57,770 bases of DNA, from assembly GCF_030411955.1 (NCBI RefSeq), contig NZ_JASNRA010000018.1, positions 1-57,770 of the forward strand, in the 5' to 3' direction. Below are positions 1 to 7,330 of the stretch, in pieces. This stretch comes from Massilia sp. YIM B02443 (GTDB lineage Bacteria; Pseudomonadota; Gammaproteobacteria; Burkholderiales; Burkholderiaceae_D). Each line of letters begins with the position of its first letter. Within the stretch, counting starts at the first letter, position 1. Under the pieces are notes generated by a model. It made no database searches, was not told the DNA's origin, and saw nothing but the letters and a program-made list of their open reading frames with translations. The position numbers and the translations under genes are program-made.

Positions 1-272
1 CCTCTACTTTTAGCGTGCTCTAAAAATGGGGGGATTACCCTTGCAGGGTGGCATGGCAGTCGGCTGGTATCCCGGCCATACTTCCGACGCATGCGCGTAT
101 TACCTAACGGTTACCGCAAAAATCGGGACTGCACGACGAGTTACGTAAAGCTCGCCGGTAAAACCAAGAAAGCCACAGGTTAGACCGCTATGAGCCTAGG
201 ATGAAGCACAGGCGGCAAGATACGAAGTAAAACTTGGACACCTATGCGACGCGGCAGACTTCAAACAATTAG

Positions 273-551
273 TTCCGAAAACTTCCACGATTTACTTCGG
301 AGCGCTGCTATATAGCAAAGACCGAACTACTGGCCGACGAACGCGACCGAGCCGCCCGCCAGGCTGCGGAAAGCGCGCACCAGAGTGCGGAGCTGGGTAG
401 CCAGCTTGCCGCCGAGCGCGCCAGGGTGACTGAGCTTCGCGGACGGCTTGAGCGAACAGCGCCGAAATCGGAATCGGCCAGCGAGGAGTTGGGTTTGGCA
501 CGGGCAGCGCGTCGTCAGCGGCGACCCTCACGAAGCAAGCCAGACAAATAG
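273..551 (+). pseudogene. C-terminal fragment of a KfrA-like coiled-coil protein
   Basis: Seen: one frame is open from just after a TAG at 270 to a TAG at 549-551, with no ATG. From about 327 it reads as a charged Ala/Glu/Arg-rich helix (ELLADERDRAARQ..., then AAERARVTELRGRLER) ending in a basic tail (RRQRRPSRSKPDK). The composition and basic end match the C-terminus of KfrA-type plasmid proteins, and an intact kfrA-like gene lies 1.4 kb away. Inferred: the 3' remnant of a second kfrA-like gene whose DNA-binding N-terminus is lost. Bases 1-272 contain no frame I can assign. Confidence 0.45.
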
Positions 552-868
552 GCCAGGCCTGACGCCAGCGGCCCGAGTCCCACACGCCGATCCGCGAGCT
601 GCAGCCAGTTGTCTCGTCTGTCATCACTGAACATCCGACGCGATTCCGTATCCATAAATACTTCCGTTGTACCTAAAGCTATTGACGTGATGAGTAGGCC
701 ATGAAGATTTACCTAAACATATAGACTCGACGGGGAAAACGGGGCTTTGACGCCGAGTCGGTAGATTAAGGTGCCCCGAGTACGGAGTTTTAGGTACGAG
801 CGCTCCCAAGGTTCTTGAATTCATAAGTTCCGCACTGGCCCAACTGGCATAACGAGCTTCACGACCAT
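552..868. other. Non-coding or decayed stretch, no gene recognised
   Basis: Short opposing open frames exist, but none has a ribosome-binding site, recognisable protein character or consistent codon use. AT content rises towards 868, where the dif-like site begins. Confidence 0.4.
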
Positions 869-896
869 AATTCGCATAATCTATATTATGTTAAAT
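869..896 (+). other. dif-like XerC/XerD recombination site
   Basis: Seen: left arm AATTCGCATAA (869-879), 6-bp centre TCTATA (880-885), right arm TTATGTTAAAT (886-896). Known: the E. coli dif site has the same 11-6-11 layout, with right arm TTATGTTAAAT and left arm GGTGCGCATAA. By my count 24 of 28 positions agree, with the XerD arm identical and one difference in the central hexamer. Such sites resolve chromosome or plasmid dimers through XerCD, and integrative elements use them as attachment sites. The iteron-like repeats and kfrA nearby make a plasmid or chromid dimer-resolution site, or a plasmid inserted at a chromosomal dif, both possible. Confidence 0.8.
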
Positions 897-977
897 GCGC
901 TGTTTGTCGATGGCTTGGTACACCTTGGCCGGGGACTTCCACACCTGCCCGGCAGCCCTCAACCCAACAAGTCGACC

Positions 978-1242
978 GACAGAATATACCCCTCCAGAGC
1001 GACAGAATGCCGTGAGTTCTTGCACATCTGGAAACGAACGCGACTTACTCACGCTATTCTGTCATGGTACCAAGGGGGTCACCAAAATGTTCACACTATT
1101 CTGTCGCTCCCCGAGCACTCGTTTTGGCTCCCAGTGATCCATTTTTCGACATATCCACAAGATTCTGTCGCGCCGCTCTATGCACCCAAGACTGTAGACG
1201 GACAACATACTCACATCTTTTTGTCGCCGACAGAGCACTCAC
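978..1242. repeat. Iteron-like repeats with a DnaA-box-like sequence (candidate replication origin)
   Basis: Seen: the core ATTCTGTC(GC) occurs in direct orientation at 1056, 1098 and 1162, and degenerately (TTTTTGTCGC) at 1218. It occurs inverted as GACAGAAT at 978 and 1001, which are 23 bp apart. Three of the direct copies are preceded by TCAC and one by CCAC, giving roughly YCACNNNATTCTGTCGC. Copies at 1098 and 1218 also share a downstream GAGCACTC. ATATCCACA at 1151-1159, next to the third direct copy, matches the DnaA box TTATCCACA at 8 of 9 positions. Known: iterons plus a DnaA box mark origins served by a Rep initiator. No rep gene is visible in the window, so origin function is inferred. 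Confidence 0.6.
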
Positions 1243-1428
1243 TCTATCCTTTCGGTGCGGGCGGCCCATCGTCGCCGGCAACAACGGGATTCCGAGGCCT
1301 GGACGGTGCCCGCCAGGCCTGCCTAAATGCAGGTCTTGAACGGAACAAAACCCTTTCGGTGCCACGGCAGCTTATTCCTTCTGCTACAGGAAACGGCAAT
1401 AGGTGCTGCGGCGAGCTTTCGAACGCAC

Positions 1429-1458
1429 ACTGAAGGCATGAACCGACATGCTTTCAGT
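1429..1458. other. Long inverted repeat (hairpin)
   Basis: ACTGAAGGCATG and CATGCTTTCAGT pair over 12 bp with one G-T mismatch around a 6-nt loop. There is no T-run after it, so it is a weak terminator candidate; it could equally be an operator or the end of a mobile element. A smaller hairpin, CCTGC/GCAGG, lies at about 1318-1334. Confidence 0.4.
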
Positions 1459-1559
1459 CTTCCGGACGAATGATGCACGAGAGTCCAGCGGTAACTTGGA
1501 GGCCTTAGATGTCGAGCTTAGTGTCGTTACCCCCATAGGAATCGTATGGAGGGCTCAAT

Positions 1560-1801
1560 GAATTTGAATCACTAGAGTCTGGTGCCGATGCCAGTCTAAA
1601 TGCGCATCTGACCTTTGTGTTGTCGGATTAGCCAGTGAGGTTGCGTGTGCACTCAATGGCCGTTGGGCGGCTTGTAACGCGATTGCTGTGTACAGGGAGG
1701 TTGCAAGGAGTGATACCAATCTCAGATGAAACGAACTCGACATTAGCAGATATATTGTCGAGTTAAGGAAAGAAGCGCGAAATAACGTGTTGAATTCCTG
1801 A
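1560..1801 (+). pseudogene. Decayed small ORF of unknown function
   Basis: Seen: one frame begins near 1560 and reads EFESLESGADASLNAHL until a stop near 1630. A second frame continues as LASEVACALNGRWAACNAIA, meets an in-frame TGA after SDTNLR, then resumes NELDISRYIVELRKEARN to a TGA at 1799-1801. Joined across one frameshift and one nonsense codon, these give a plausible short helical protein. I do not recognise it. The remaining bases from 1459 to 1559 and 1802 to 1923 show nothing. Confidence 0.3.
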
Positions 1802-1923
1802 CTTCTCACCTTTCACGGCCTGCGTCATCAGCTCTAAAACAAGCGGATTCTCTGTTCCATCACAGGCGTTGAGGCATCGACCAGTCTATCCAAAGTCGAC
1901 AGGAGGCGGAAAAGTTGACCTAT

Positions 1924-2997
1924 TTATCCGTCACTTCCGCTGACTCCTTTGGCGCGCCGTTTGCTTACGCTGCGCTGAGTGGATGACTCTCGACGAGTAC
2001 TAGTTTTGACTCTGCTCCTCTCCAACTCGTCCCCCAGAAGGTTTGCTCGTGCACTGTCAGTAGCTGCTTGACGTATAGCTGCTTCAAGCTGCTCCCGCAC
2101 TGACTGTAGCTCTGCCCTCTCGCGATCACGCTCATTAGTCAGCGTCTTAACGGAGTTCTGCAGCGCGCCGATCTGTTCCCTGAGCTGCCCGATTGTCGCC
2201 TGCGTCGCGTTTTGCTCGATGCGTGCCCGCTCAATGGCAGCGGCATGCTCTGCCCGTTCCGCTTCGGCCTTCTTCTGAAGCTTCGTCGCGGCTGTGCGTT
2301 CCCTGTCAATTTCGAGGAGCCCGCGTCTTTCCATGTCGGCGAACCGATCCTCAGTCAAACGAGTACGATCCGCTAGCCTCTCCCGCTCCGCGGCGTATTC
2401 GGTGCTCGATTGCTCCATGCGCGCCTGCATGACGTCAAGCTCGCGACGAGCATTTTCCAGCCGCTGCTCCAGTCCTTTTCTGGTGGCGGCAGCGGCCGCG
2501 AGCTCCTGCCGAAGCAGAGCGGCGGCGTCCTCACTCGTTCGCAGTTGTGTGTGGACGTGCTCGAGGGCTTGCAAGGCATCAGCGCGTTCGGCCTGGGCAT
2601 TTGCTAGGCCCGCTTTTGCGCTGTCGACTACGGCAGCGGCCTCTGCCTGGAGTGTGGTCAAGGACTCAAGCGATTTCAACTGAGCTGACTTCCATAAGGT
2701 AGCCACCAGGTCGCCGGCTGCCGTTCGCAACTCGTCCGGGAGGTCCGAATGCTCGACCGTGACACGGGAGCGTTCGCGTAGCGTCTTCCAGAAGTTGTTC
2801 AGTGCTTCAGTCGGCGCCGACATACTGCCCTTACGCACGAGCTGATACAGCTTGTTCGCTGTTGGCGTGATGCCGTGCCGAAAAAATAATAAGACGCAGA
2901 CCTCGCGGTAAAGATCCTGGGTGCGCGGGAACCGCTCACGCAGCTCCGCGACACCGACAGCGATGGCGCTTTCGATGGAAAGCTCTTCAGTCTTCAT
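1924..2997 (-). CDS. kfrA: KfrA-type DNA-binding coiled-coil protein
   Basis: A 357-residue protein. Residues 1-115 resemble the KfrA N-terminal DNA-binding domain (helical, with VAELRERFPRTQDLYREVC). Residues 120-330 are an unbroken Ala/Glu/Arg coiled coil, and the last 25 are basic (RRESSTQRSVSKRRAKG). Known: KfrA of IncP plasmids is an autorepressor with an alpha-helical tail, tied to plasmid maintenance. The ATG at 2997 is preferred over an upstream in-frame start because GGAG lies about 8 nt before it and homology-like sequence begins there. Two palindromes just upstream (3031-3042 and 3075-3096) suit autoregulation. No parA/parB or rep genes flank it, so its present role is unclear. Confidence 0.8.
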   Translation of the reverse strand: MKTEELSIESAIAVGVAELRERFPRTQDLYREVCVLLFFRHGITPTANKLYQLVRKGSMSAPTEALNNFWKTLRERSRVTVEHSDLPDELRTAAGDLVATLWKSAQLKSLESLTTLQAEAAAVVDSAKAGLANAQAERADALQALEHVHTQLRTSEDAAALLRQELAAAAATRKGLEQRLENARRELDVMQARMEQSSTEYAAERERLADRTRLTEDRFADMERRGLLEIDRERTAATKLQKKAEAERAEHAAAIERARIEQNATQATIGQLREQIGALQNSVKTLTNERDRERAELQSVREQLEAAIRQAATDSARANLLGDELERSRVKTSTRRESSTQRSVSKRRAKGVSGSDG

Positions 2998-3030
2998 AAT
3001 TAAGGCTCCGGGCGTCGTGGACACCAATAT

Positions 3031-3042
3031 TATTACGTAATA
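3031..3042. promoter_or_regulatory. Palindrome in the kfrA promoter
   Basis: TATTACGTAATA is a perfect 12-bp palindrome about 35 bp upstream of the kfrA start. Known: KfrA proteins bind their own promoter. That this is the KfrA operator is inferred from position only. Confidence 0.45.
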
Positions 3043-3074
3043 CGTAGAATAGCTAAGCAACCGCCTCGGAAATA

Positions 3075-3096
3075 TGACATTACTCCTATAATGTCA
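3075..3096. promoter_or_regulatory. Perfect inverted repeat upstream of kfrA
   Basis: TGACATTA and TAATGTCA form perfect 8-bp arms around a 6-bp spacer (CTCCTA). It lies about 80 bp upstream of kfrA and overlaps the ATG of a possible divergent 51-codon ORF. It is likely an operator; the regulator is unknown, KfrA being the obvious candidate. Confidence 0.5.
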
Positions 3097-3246
3097 GATC
3101 CAGCCAAGGTTCCTTCCTCTTATGCCGCGGCTGCGCCGCAAACGCTTCCCGCACAATCGAGGCACGCGCCTGGGACGGCGTACGTGCCCATCGTCAGCGT
3201 CGGAATGCTGGCGGCAGCCCACCACACAGCCTTATTGAAATGCTAA
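3091..3246 (+). CDS. Possible 51-aa small protein, unknown
   Basis: An ATG at 3091 opens 51 codons to TAA at 3244-3246, reading MSDPAKVPSSYAAAAPQT... and ending AAAHHTALLKC. It is divergent from kfrA, and its start lies inside the inverted repeat at 3075-3096. No good Shine-Dalgarno sequence precedes it and I recognise no family. It may be chance or the truncated start of a plasmid gene. From 3247 to 3349 there is only a CTTAGG/CCTAAG inverted repeat (3267-3285). Confidence 0.2.
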   Translation: MSDPAKVPSSYAAAAPQTLPAQSRHAPGTAYVPIVSVGMLAAAHHTALLKC

Positions 3247-3349
3247 TGCTCCGTTAACCCTCAACCCTTAGGCTTCTTTCCTAAGCGGTCCGCCAGCACG
3301 GAATGGCCGTGGATGGCAGCCATGTCGGCTGTCCGTTAGGAGCGCCGTA

Positions 3350-4159
3350 GTGGACGAATTTGACGTGGGTAGATGGGCAATACCGGCGCTGGCAATCTCC
3401 GCCAGCGCTGCCGTGAGCTGGTGGTACCGGCACAGGCGCGGCTGGCACAGCTGGCCAGCGATATGGAAAACGATTCTCGGCAGCCTGGTTGTGGCGCGTG
3501 TCATCTTCGTGCTGCAGAACGCACCGGAATATGCGGGCGAACCGCTCTCGATAGCCGATTTGAGTGACGGCGGCTTCTCTGACGCTGGCGGCATCCTTGC
3601 GGCATTCGTGCTGGGCGCACACTTTACGGCCCGGACTGGCACGCCGCGCCGTCCGGTCCTTGCGGCGATCCTCACCGGTGCCGTCGTCTGGATAGGTGGC
3701 GCGATCGCCACGCTCAATTTCGGGCCGCCCAGTACTCCAGTACCCCTGGTCGAACTACGGCGTCTCGATGGCACTCCGGTCCAGTTGCGGACCCTGACAG
3801 ACAAGCCGATGGTGGTCAACCTGTGGGCGACGTGGTGTCCACCATGCCGACGCGAGATGCCAGCGCTTGAGGAAGCCCAGCGGCGTCACCCCGGCATCAC
3901 CTTTGTCTTCGTCAACCAGGGTGAGGACGCGGCGACAATACAGGCCTTCATGGCGCAGCAAAAACTCAAGCTCGACAACGTATTCACCGACCGTGCCCGG
4001 GAAGTGGGACGGCGCACCGGCTCATTTGCCATGCCGACAACCCTGTTCTATGGCAAGGATGGGCGCCTCTTCCTGCGTCACATGGGGGAGCTAGACCGTG
4101 ATGGCCTCGACACGCGCCTCGAGATGCTGGCGGCGCCGGTGAATGGATTCAAGCGCTGA
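3350..4159 (+). CDS. Membrane-anchored TlpA-family thioredoxin (copy 1)
   Basis: A 269-residue protein starting at GTG 3350, with AGGAG about 7 nt upstream. Residues 8-125 form several hydrophobic segments. Residues 130-265 are a TlpA/ResA-type thioredoxin domain with CPPC at 163-166 (NLWATWCPPCRRE) and the cis-proline region MPTTLF. Known: such proteins are periplasmic thiol reductants or oxidants for cytochrome c maturation and related tasks. It is a clear paralog of the gene at 7331-8137; both share VNLWA[TS]WCPPCRREMPAL and FVFVNQGED. The membrane part, with ARVIFV...P...L.DGG, faintly recalls prolipoprotein diacylglyceryl transferase (inference). It stands alone, between the plasmid-like patch and an MCP fragment. 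Confidence 0.85.
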   Translation: MDEFDVGRWAIPALAISASAAVSWWYRHRRGWHSWPAIWKTILGSLVVARVIFVLQNAPEYAGEPLSIADLSDGGFSDAGGILAAFVLGAHFTARTGTPRRPVLAAILTGAVVWIGGAIATLNFGPPSTPVPLVELRRLDGTPVQLRTLTDKPMVVNLWATWCPPCRREMPALEEAQRRHPGITFVFVNQGEDAATIQAFMAQQKLKLDNVFTDRAREVGRRTGSFAMPTTLFYGKDGRLFLRHMGELDRDGLDTRLEMLAAPVNGFKR

Positions 4160-4192
4160 ACATCCAATAGCGCCCTGCCGAAGCGCCTTAGC

Positions 4193-4488
4193 TTACCGTC
4201 GCCGGCAACGAGTGACGACGCGCGTGGGTAGCCACGCCTTCCATATGCGGCCGATGCGCGACCTACCCGCGGCGAGCTTGAAAGTGCTGACCATTGCCAG
4301 AAGCTTCTCGGCCTGCGCCTGCATTGAACCGCAGCAGCAGCGGCCTCTTCCACGTGTGCCGCATCCTGCTGCGTAACCAGGTCCATCTGCGCGTTGGCGT
4401 GGTTAACGCGGGCGATCGCGGCGCTCTGCTCCTGCCCGGCAAGGGCGACTGCGGGCATGATGTCGGTGACACGCTTCACGCACGCACT
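4193..4488 (-). pseudogene. Methyl-accepting chemotaxis protein, C-terminal fragment
   Basis: Reading leftwards from about 4479, VKRVTDIMPAVALAGQEQ and then NHANAQMDLVTQQDAAHVEE are the conserved MCP signalling tail after the hairpin tip. After the AAAAA run the frame breaks. A +1 frame then continues AMQAQAEKLLAMVSTFKL, the usual MCP C-terminus, to TAA at 4193. Nothing MCP-like lies before 4488. It is thus a 5'-truncated, frameshifted relic. Bases 4489-4629 show no gene. Confidence 0.75.
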
Positions 4489-4629
4489 TAGCCCGCGTCT
4501 TCGTTGGAAGAATCAGGCTGAGTCGCCCGATGAGGCATCCACAGTTTGGGGTACGCGGATGGCTTAGCTCATGTAGCGCCCTGCCCTGCTCGCGTTGGCG
4601 ACGCGTGTCACTCCGCGCCGTAAATCACA

Positions 4630-5445
4630 TCATTTGAACTTGGCCAGCGCCGGATCGCTTATCCGTTGTTCAGGCAGGCCAGTCATGGCGGGCAGTTCCG
4701 ACAGGCGCGGCATGCCGCTCTTCACCTGGACCTTGCCTTGGCTGTCGCGCCAGACCACGCCAGGGGTACCGGCGATGCCGAACTGCTCCATCAGCTCGCC
4801 ATTCCTGCGGATCGACGCCGCCACCGCGGGCTGGTTCTGCTCGGTCTTGCCGGCCTGTGGCTTCCACGGCTTCCCATGGTTCTGTTCCATGTGCCGGAAG
4901 GCCGCGGTCTTGTCCGGCGATGCCAGCACCTCGATCGCTTTCGGCATGCTCGTCGGGCCGAGCGTTGCGACGGGGATCCAGCGCACCTGCAGTCCAGCCG
5001 CCTCGTACGGCTGGACTGCACGCCACATGAAGTGGCAATAAGGGCAGTTCGGATCGACGAAGGCGTAGATGATGCTTTTCGGATTCTTGGTGCTGCCCTC
5101 GGCGATGAATGCCGATTTCTCCAGTTGTGCGAATGCGGCTGCGAAATCCGGCTTGGGGATGTACATGTCTTCGTGCTGGGCCGAGAGGTTCTGGCCACGT
5201 TCATCGATCAGCGCTCCCGCCACCAGCGTCTTTCCGTCCGCCGTTGTGTATACGAGCGAATGGCGCCCCCCCTGGGAAAGCACCCAGCCGGTGAGCCCCG
5301 AGCCGGCCGGGAACTGCCTGACCACCTTGACGCCGGCGCTTACGGCGCGCTCCAGGACCGGTGGGGTCTGCTCGGTGGCGAAGGCGGCCGTATTGATGAG
5401 TGCTGCTGCGAGTGCGGTTGGCACCGCGTATTTGAAAGCCTGCAT
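4630..5445 (-). CDS. dsbG: Thiol:disulfide interchange protein DsbG
   Basis: A 271-residue protein with signal peptide (residues 1-23, ending AAFA). An N-terminal dimerisation domain (about 25-100) is followed by a thioredoxin-fold domain with CPYC at 134-137 in the context DPNCPYCHFMW, and a cis-Pro loop GTPGVV. Known: DsbG is a periplasmic disulfide isomerase and sulfenic-acid reductase kept reduced by DsbD. It lies 26 bp downstream of dsbD in the order tlpA-dsbD-dsbG, which matches reductant supply plus client. The length fits the DsbC/DsbG family. DsbC is less likely because of the DPNCPYC context. Confidence 0.9.
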   Translation of the reverse strand: MQAFKYAVPTALAAALINTAAFATEQTPPVLERAVSAGVKVVRQFPAGSGLTGWVLSQGGRHSLVYTTADGKTLVAGALIDERGQNLSAQHEDMYIPKPDFAAAFAQLEKSAFIAEGSTKNPKSIIYAFVDPNCPYCHFMWRAVQPYEAAGLQVRWIPVATLGPTSMPKAIEVLASPDKTAAFRHMEQNHGKPWKPQAGKTEQNQPAVAASIRRNGELMEQFGIAGTPGVVWRDSQGKVQVKSGMPRLSELPAMTGLPEQRISDPALAKFK

Positions 5446-5471
5446 GTCGACTCCGATAGTGAAGGCGTTGA

Positions 5472-7283
5472 TTAAGATTGGGGGGGGGGTTGCGCGGCTT
5501 CCGCCTTGCGAAGCGAAGCGAGGAAGGAATCGGCATCCTCGTAGCCGATGACTCGTGTGCCGCCGAGTTCACGGCCGTCGGCGCCGAAAAAGATGATCCC
5601 GGGTGGGCCGAACAGGCCAAAGCGCTTGAGCAAGGCCTGGTCGGCCGCGTTGTTGGCAGTGACGTCGGCCTGGAGCAGCAGCATCTGGTCGAAGCGTGAC
5701 TGTACGCGCGGATCGGAGAACGTGAAACGCTCCATTTCCTTGCATGACACGCACCAGTCCGCGTAGAAGTCGAGCATGACGGTCTTGCCCGGGCTCCGGG
5801 CCAGGACGGCATCGAGCTCCTCGATCGAGCGGATTCTCTGGAACCGGGTCTCCTGGTGCGCCTCCGCCGTGGCGAAAGGCGCCAGCGGATCGGTCCCGCC
5901 AGCGGCCAGGCCGGCCAGCTGCGCCGCGCCCAGCACCCCGACGACGAGGCCGGCGGCCACACCAAGCGGCCGGCGTGGACGCGGCAGCAGTAGCGACGCG
6001 GCATAGCCCGTTCCCAGCAAGCCCCAGCCCAGCATCAGCGCCTGGGGCGGCAGGACCGGCGCCGCGATCCACAATGCGGTGCCCAGCATCAGCACGCCGA
6101 AGAAGCGCTTGACACCCGTCATCCAGGCGCCCGCGCGCGGCAGCAGGGTGCCCGCCGAGGCGCCGACCAGCAGCAGCGGCACGCTCATTCCGGCGGCCAT
6201 CGCGAACAATGCGCTGCCGCCGATGAAGGCATCCTTGGTCTGGCTGATGTACACGAGCGCGCCCGCGAGCGGTGCGGCGACGCAGGGACCGACGATCAGT
6301 GCCGAGATGGCTCCCATTGCAAACACCCCCGCGTGCGTGCCTGTCCCCTGCCGGTTGGAGGCTCCCGCCAGGCGCGACTGGATCGCCGCCGGCACCTGCA
6401 GCTCGAACACGCCGAACATCGGTAGCGCCAGCACGACCATCAAGAGGGCGAACGCGCCCAGCACCCAGGCGTTCTGCAGCGCCGCTGCCAGTCCTTCGCC
6501 CGCCAGGCCGGCCGCCACGCCCATCGCGGTATACACGATCGCCATGCCGAGCGAATACGACACCGACAGGGCAAGGCCCCGCAAGCGCGACGCGGAACCC
6601 TTGTCGCCGACGATGATCGAGGAGAGGATCGGCAGCATCGGCAGCACGCAGGGCGTGAACGAGAGGCCCAGACCCAGCAGCAGGAACATCGGGACGATGA
6701 CCGCCAGCTCGCGGCTGCTCAAGGCCCGTTCGATGCGTCCACTATCGTTGTCGTCGGTCAGCGTACCTTCGAGGGCGGCTGCTGCCGGTTGCGCAGCAGC
6801 GGCCGGGCGCAGCCCCGATGGCCCGGCGGCCTCCAGGACCGCGCTCGATGCCATCGGCGGATAGCACAAGCCCTTGTCGGAGCAGCCCTGCGAGGTGGTC
6901 TTCAATGTGAAGCTTCCCGTCCCGTCCACGGGAATGCGCACCCTGACCACGCCGCGATAGGTTTCCATTTCCTTCTGGAAGGTCTCGTCGAAATGCTTCT
7001 CGCCAGCCGGGAACACAGGCTGTCCGAGCCGGGTCTCCCCGGCTTCGAATGCGAAGCGCTCGCGGTACATGTAATAGCCGGGCGCAATGTCAAAGCGCAC
7101 TTCAGCGGTCTGTCCGTCGACCATGTAGGCGGCGAAGCGGAACGCCTGCTCGGGCGGCAGGAAATCGTCTTCAGCGGCCGCCGCGTTGCCGGATGCTGCA
7201 AGCAGCACCGCGGCAAGCGGAACCAGCAGCAGCGCAAGCAGCCACCGGCCCATTCCGGGTAGCGTTCGTGATAAGAAGACCAT
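5472..7283 (-). CDS. dsbD: Thiol:disulfide interchange protein DsbD
   Basis: A 603-residue protein. The signal sequence is at 1-37. An N-terminal DsbD-alpha domain carries Cys134 and Cys140 (GCSDKGLC). A central 8-TM domain has the redox cysteines FTPCVLPML and GPCVAAPL. A C-terminal thioredoxin domain carries CVSC (FYADWCVSCKEME). It passes electrons from cytosolic thioredoxin to periplasmic thioredoxins. The ATG at 7283 is chosen because AGGAGA lies about 8 nt upstream; the in-frame ATG at 7304 has a poorer site. It sits between a tlpA paralog and dsbG on the same strand, clearly an operon. It could also supply reductant to SoxW or cytochrome c maturation (inference). The C-terminal coding end contains a G9/C9 run at about 5481-5489, a possible slippage site. 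Confidence 0.93.
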   Translation of the reverse strand: MVFLSRTLPGMGRWLLALLLVPLAAVLLAASGNAAAAEDDFLPPEQAFRFAAYMVDGQTAEVRFDIAPGYYMYRERFAFEAGETRLGQPVFPAGEKHFDETFQKEMETYRGVVRVRIPVDGTGSFTLKTTSQGCSDKGLCYPPMASSAVLEAAGPSGLRPAAAAQPAAAALEGTLTDDNDSGRIERALSSRELAVIVPMFLLLGLGLSFTPCVLPMLPILSSIIVGDKGSASRLRGLALSVSYSLGMAIVYTAMGVAAGLAGEGLAAALQNAWVLGAFALLMVVLALPMFGVFELQVPAAIQSRLAGASNRQGTGTHAGVFAMGAISALIVGPCVAAPLAGALVYISQTKDAFIGGSALFAMAAGMSVPLLLVGASAGTLLPRAGAWMTGVKRFFGVLMLGTALWIAAPVLPPQALMLGWGLLGTGYAASLLLPRPRRPLGVAAGLVVGVLGAAQLAGLAAGGTDPLAPFATAEAHQETRFQRIRSIEELDAVLARSPGKTVMLDFYADWCVSCKEMERFTFSDPRVQSRFDQMLLLQADVTANNAADQALLKRFGLFGPPGIIFFGADGRELGGTRVIGYEDADSFLASLRKAEAAQPPPQS

Positions 7284-7330
7284 ACGCTCTCTCCTGTCTT
7301 TCATTAATGTCGCTCTCTCGCGTTTCCGGT

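Noticed and set aside
1..260. Possible integrase or small basic protein fragments at the far left
   Set aside because: Short frames exist (for example one ending KLAGKTKKATG), but no recombinase motif, start or continuity could be seen.
5481..5489. G9 run at the end of dsbD as a phase-variable tract
   Set aside because: It lies in the last few codons, so slippage would alter only the tail. It could also be a sequencing artefact.
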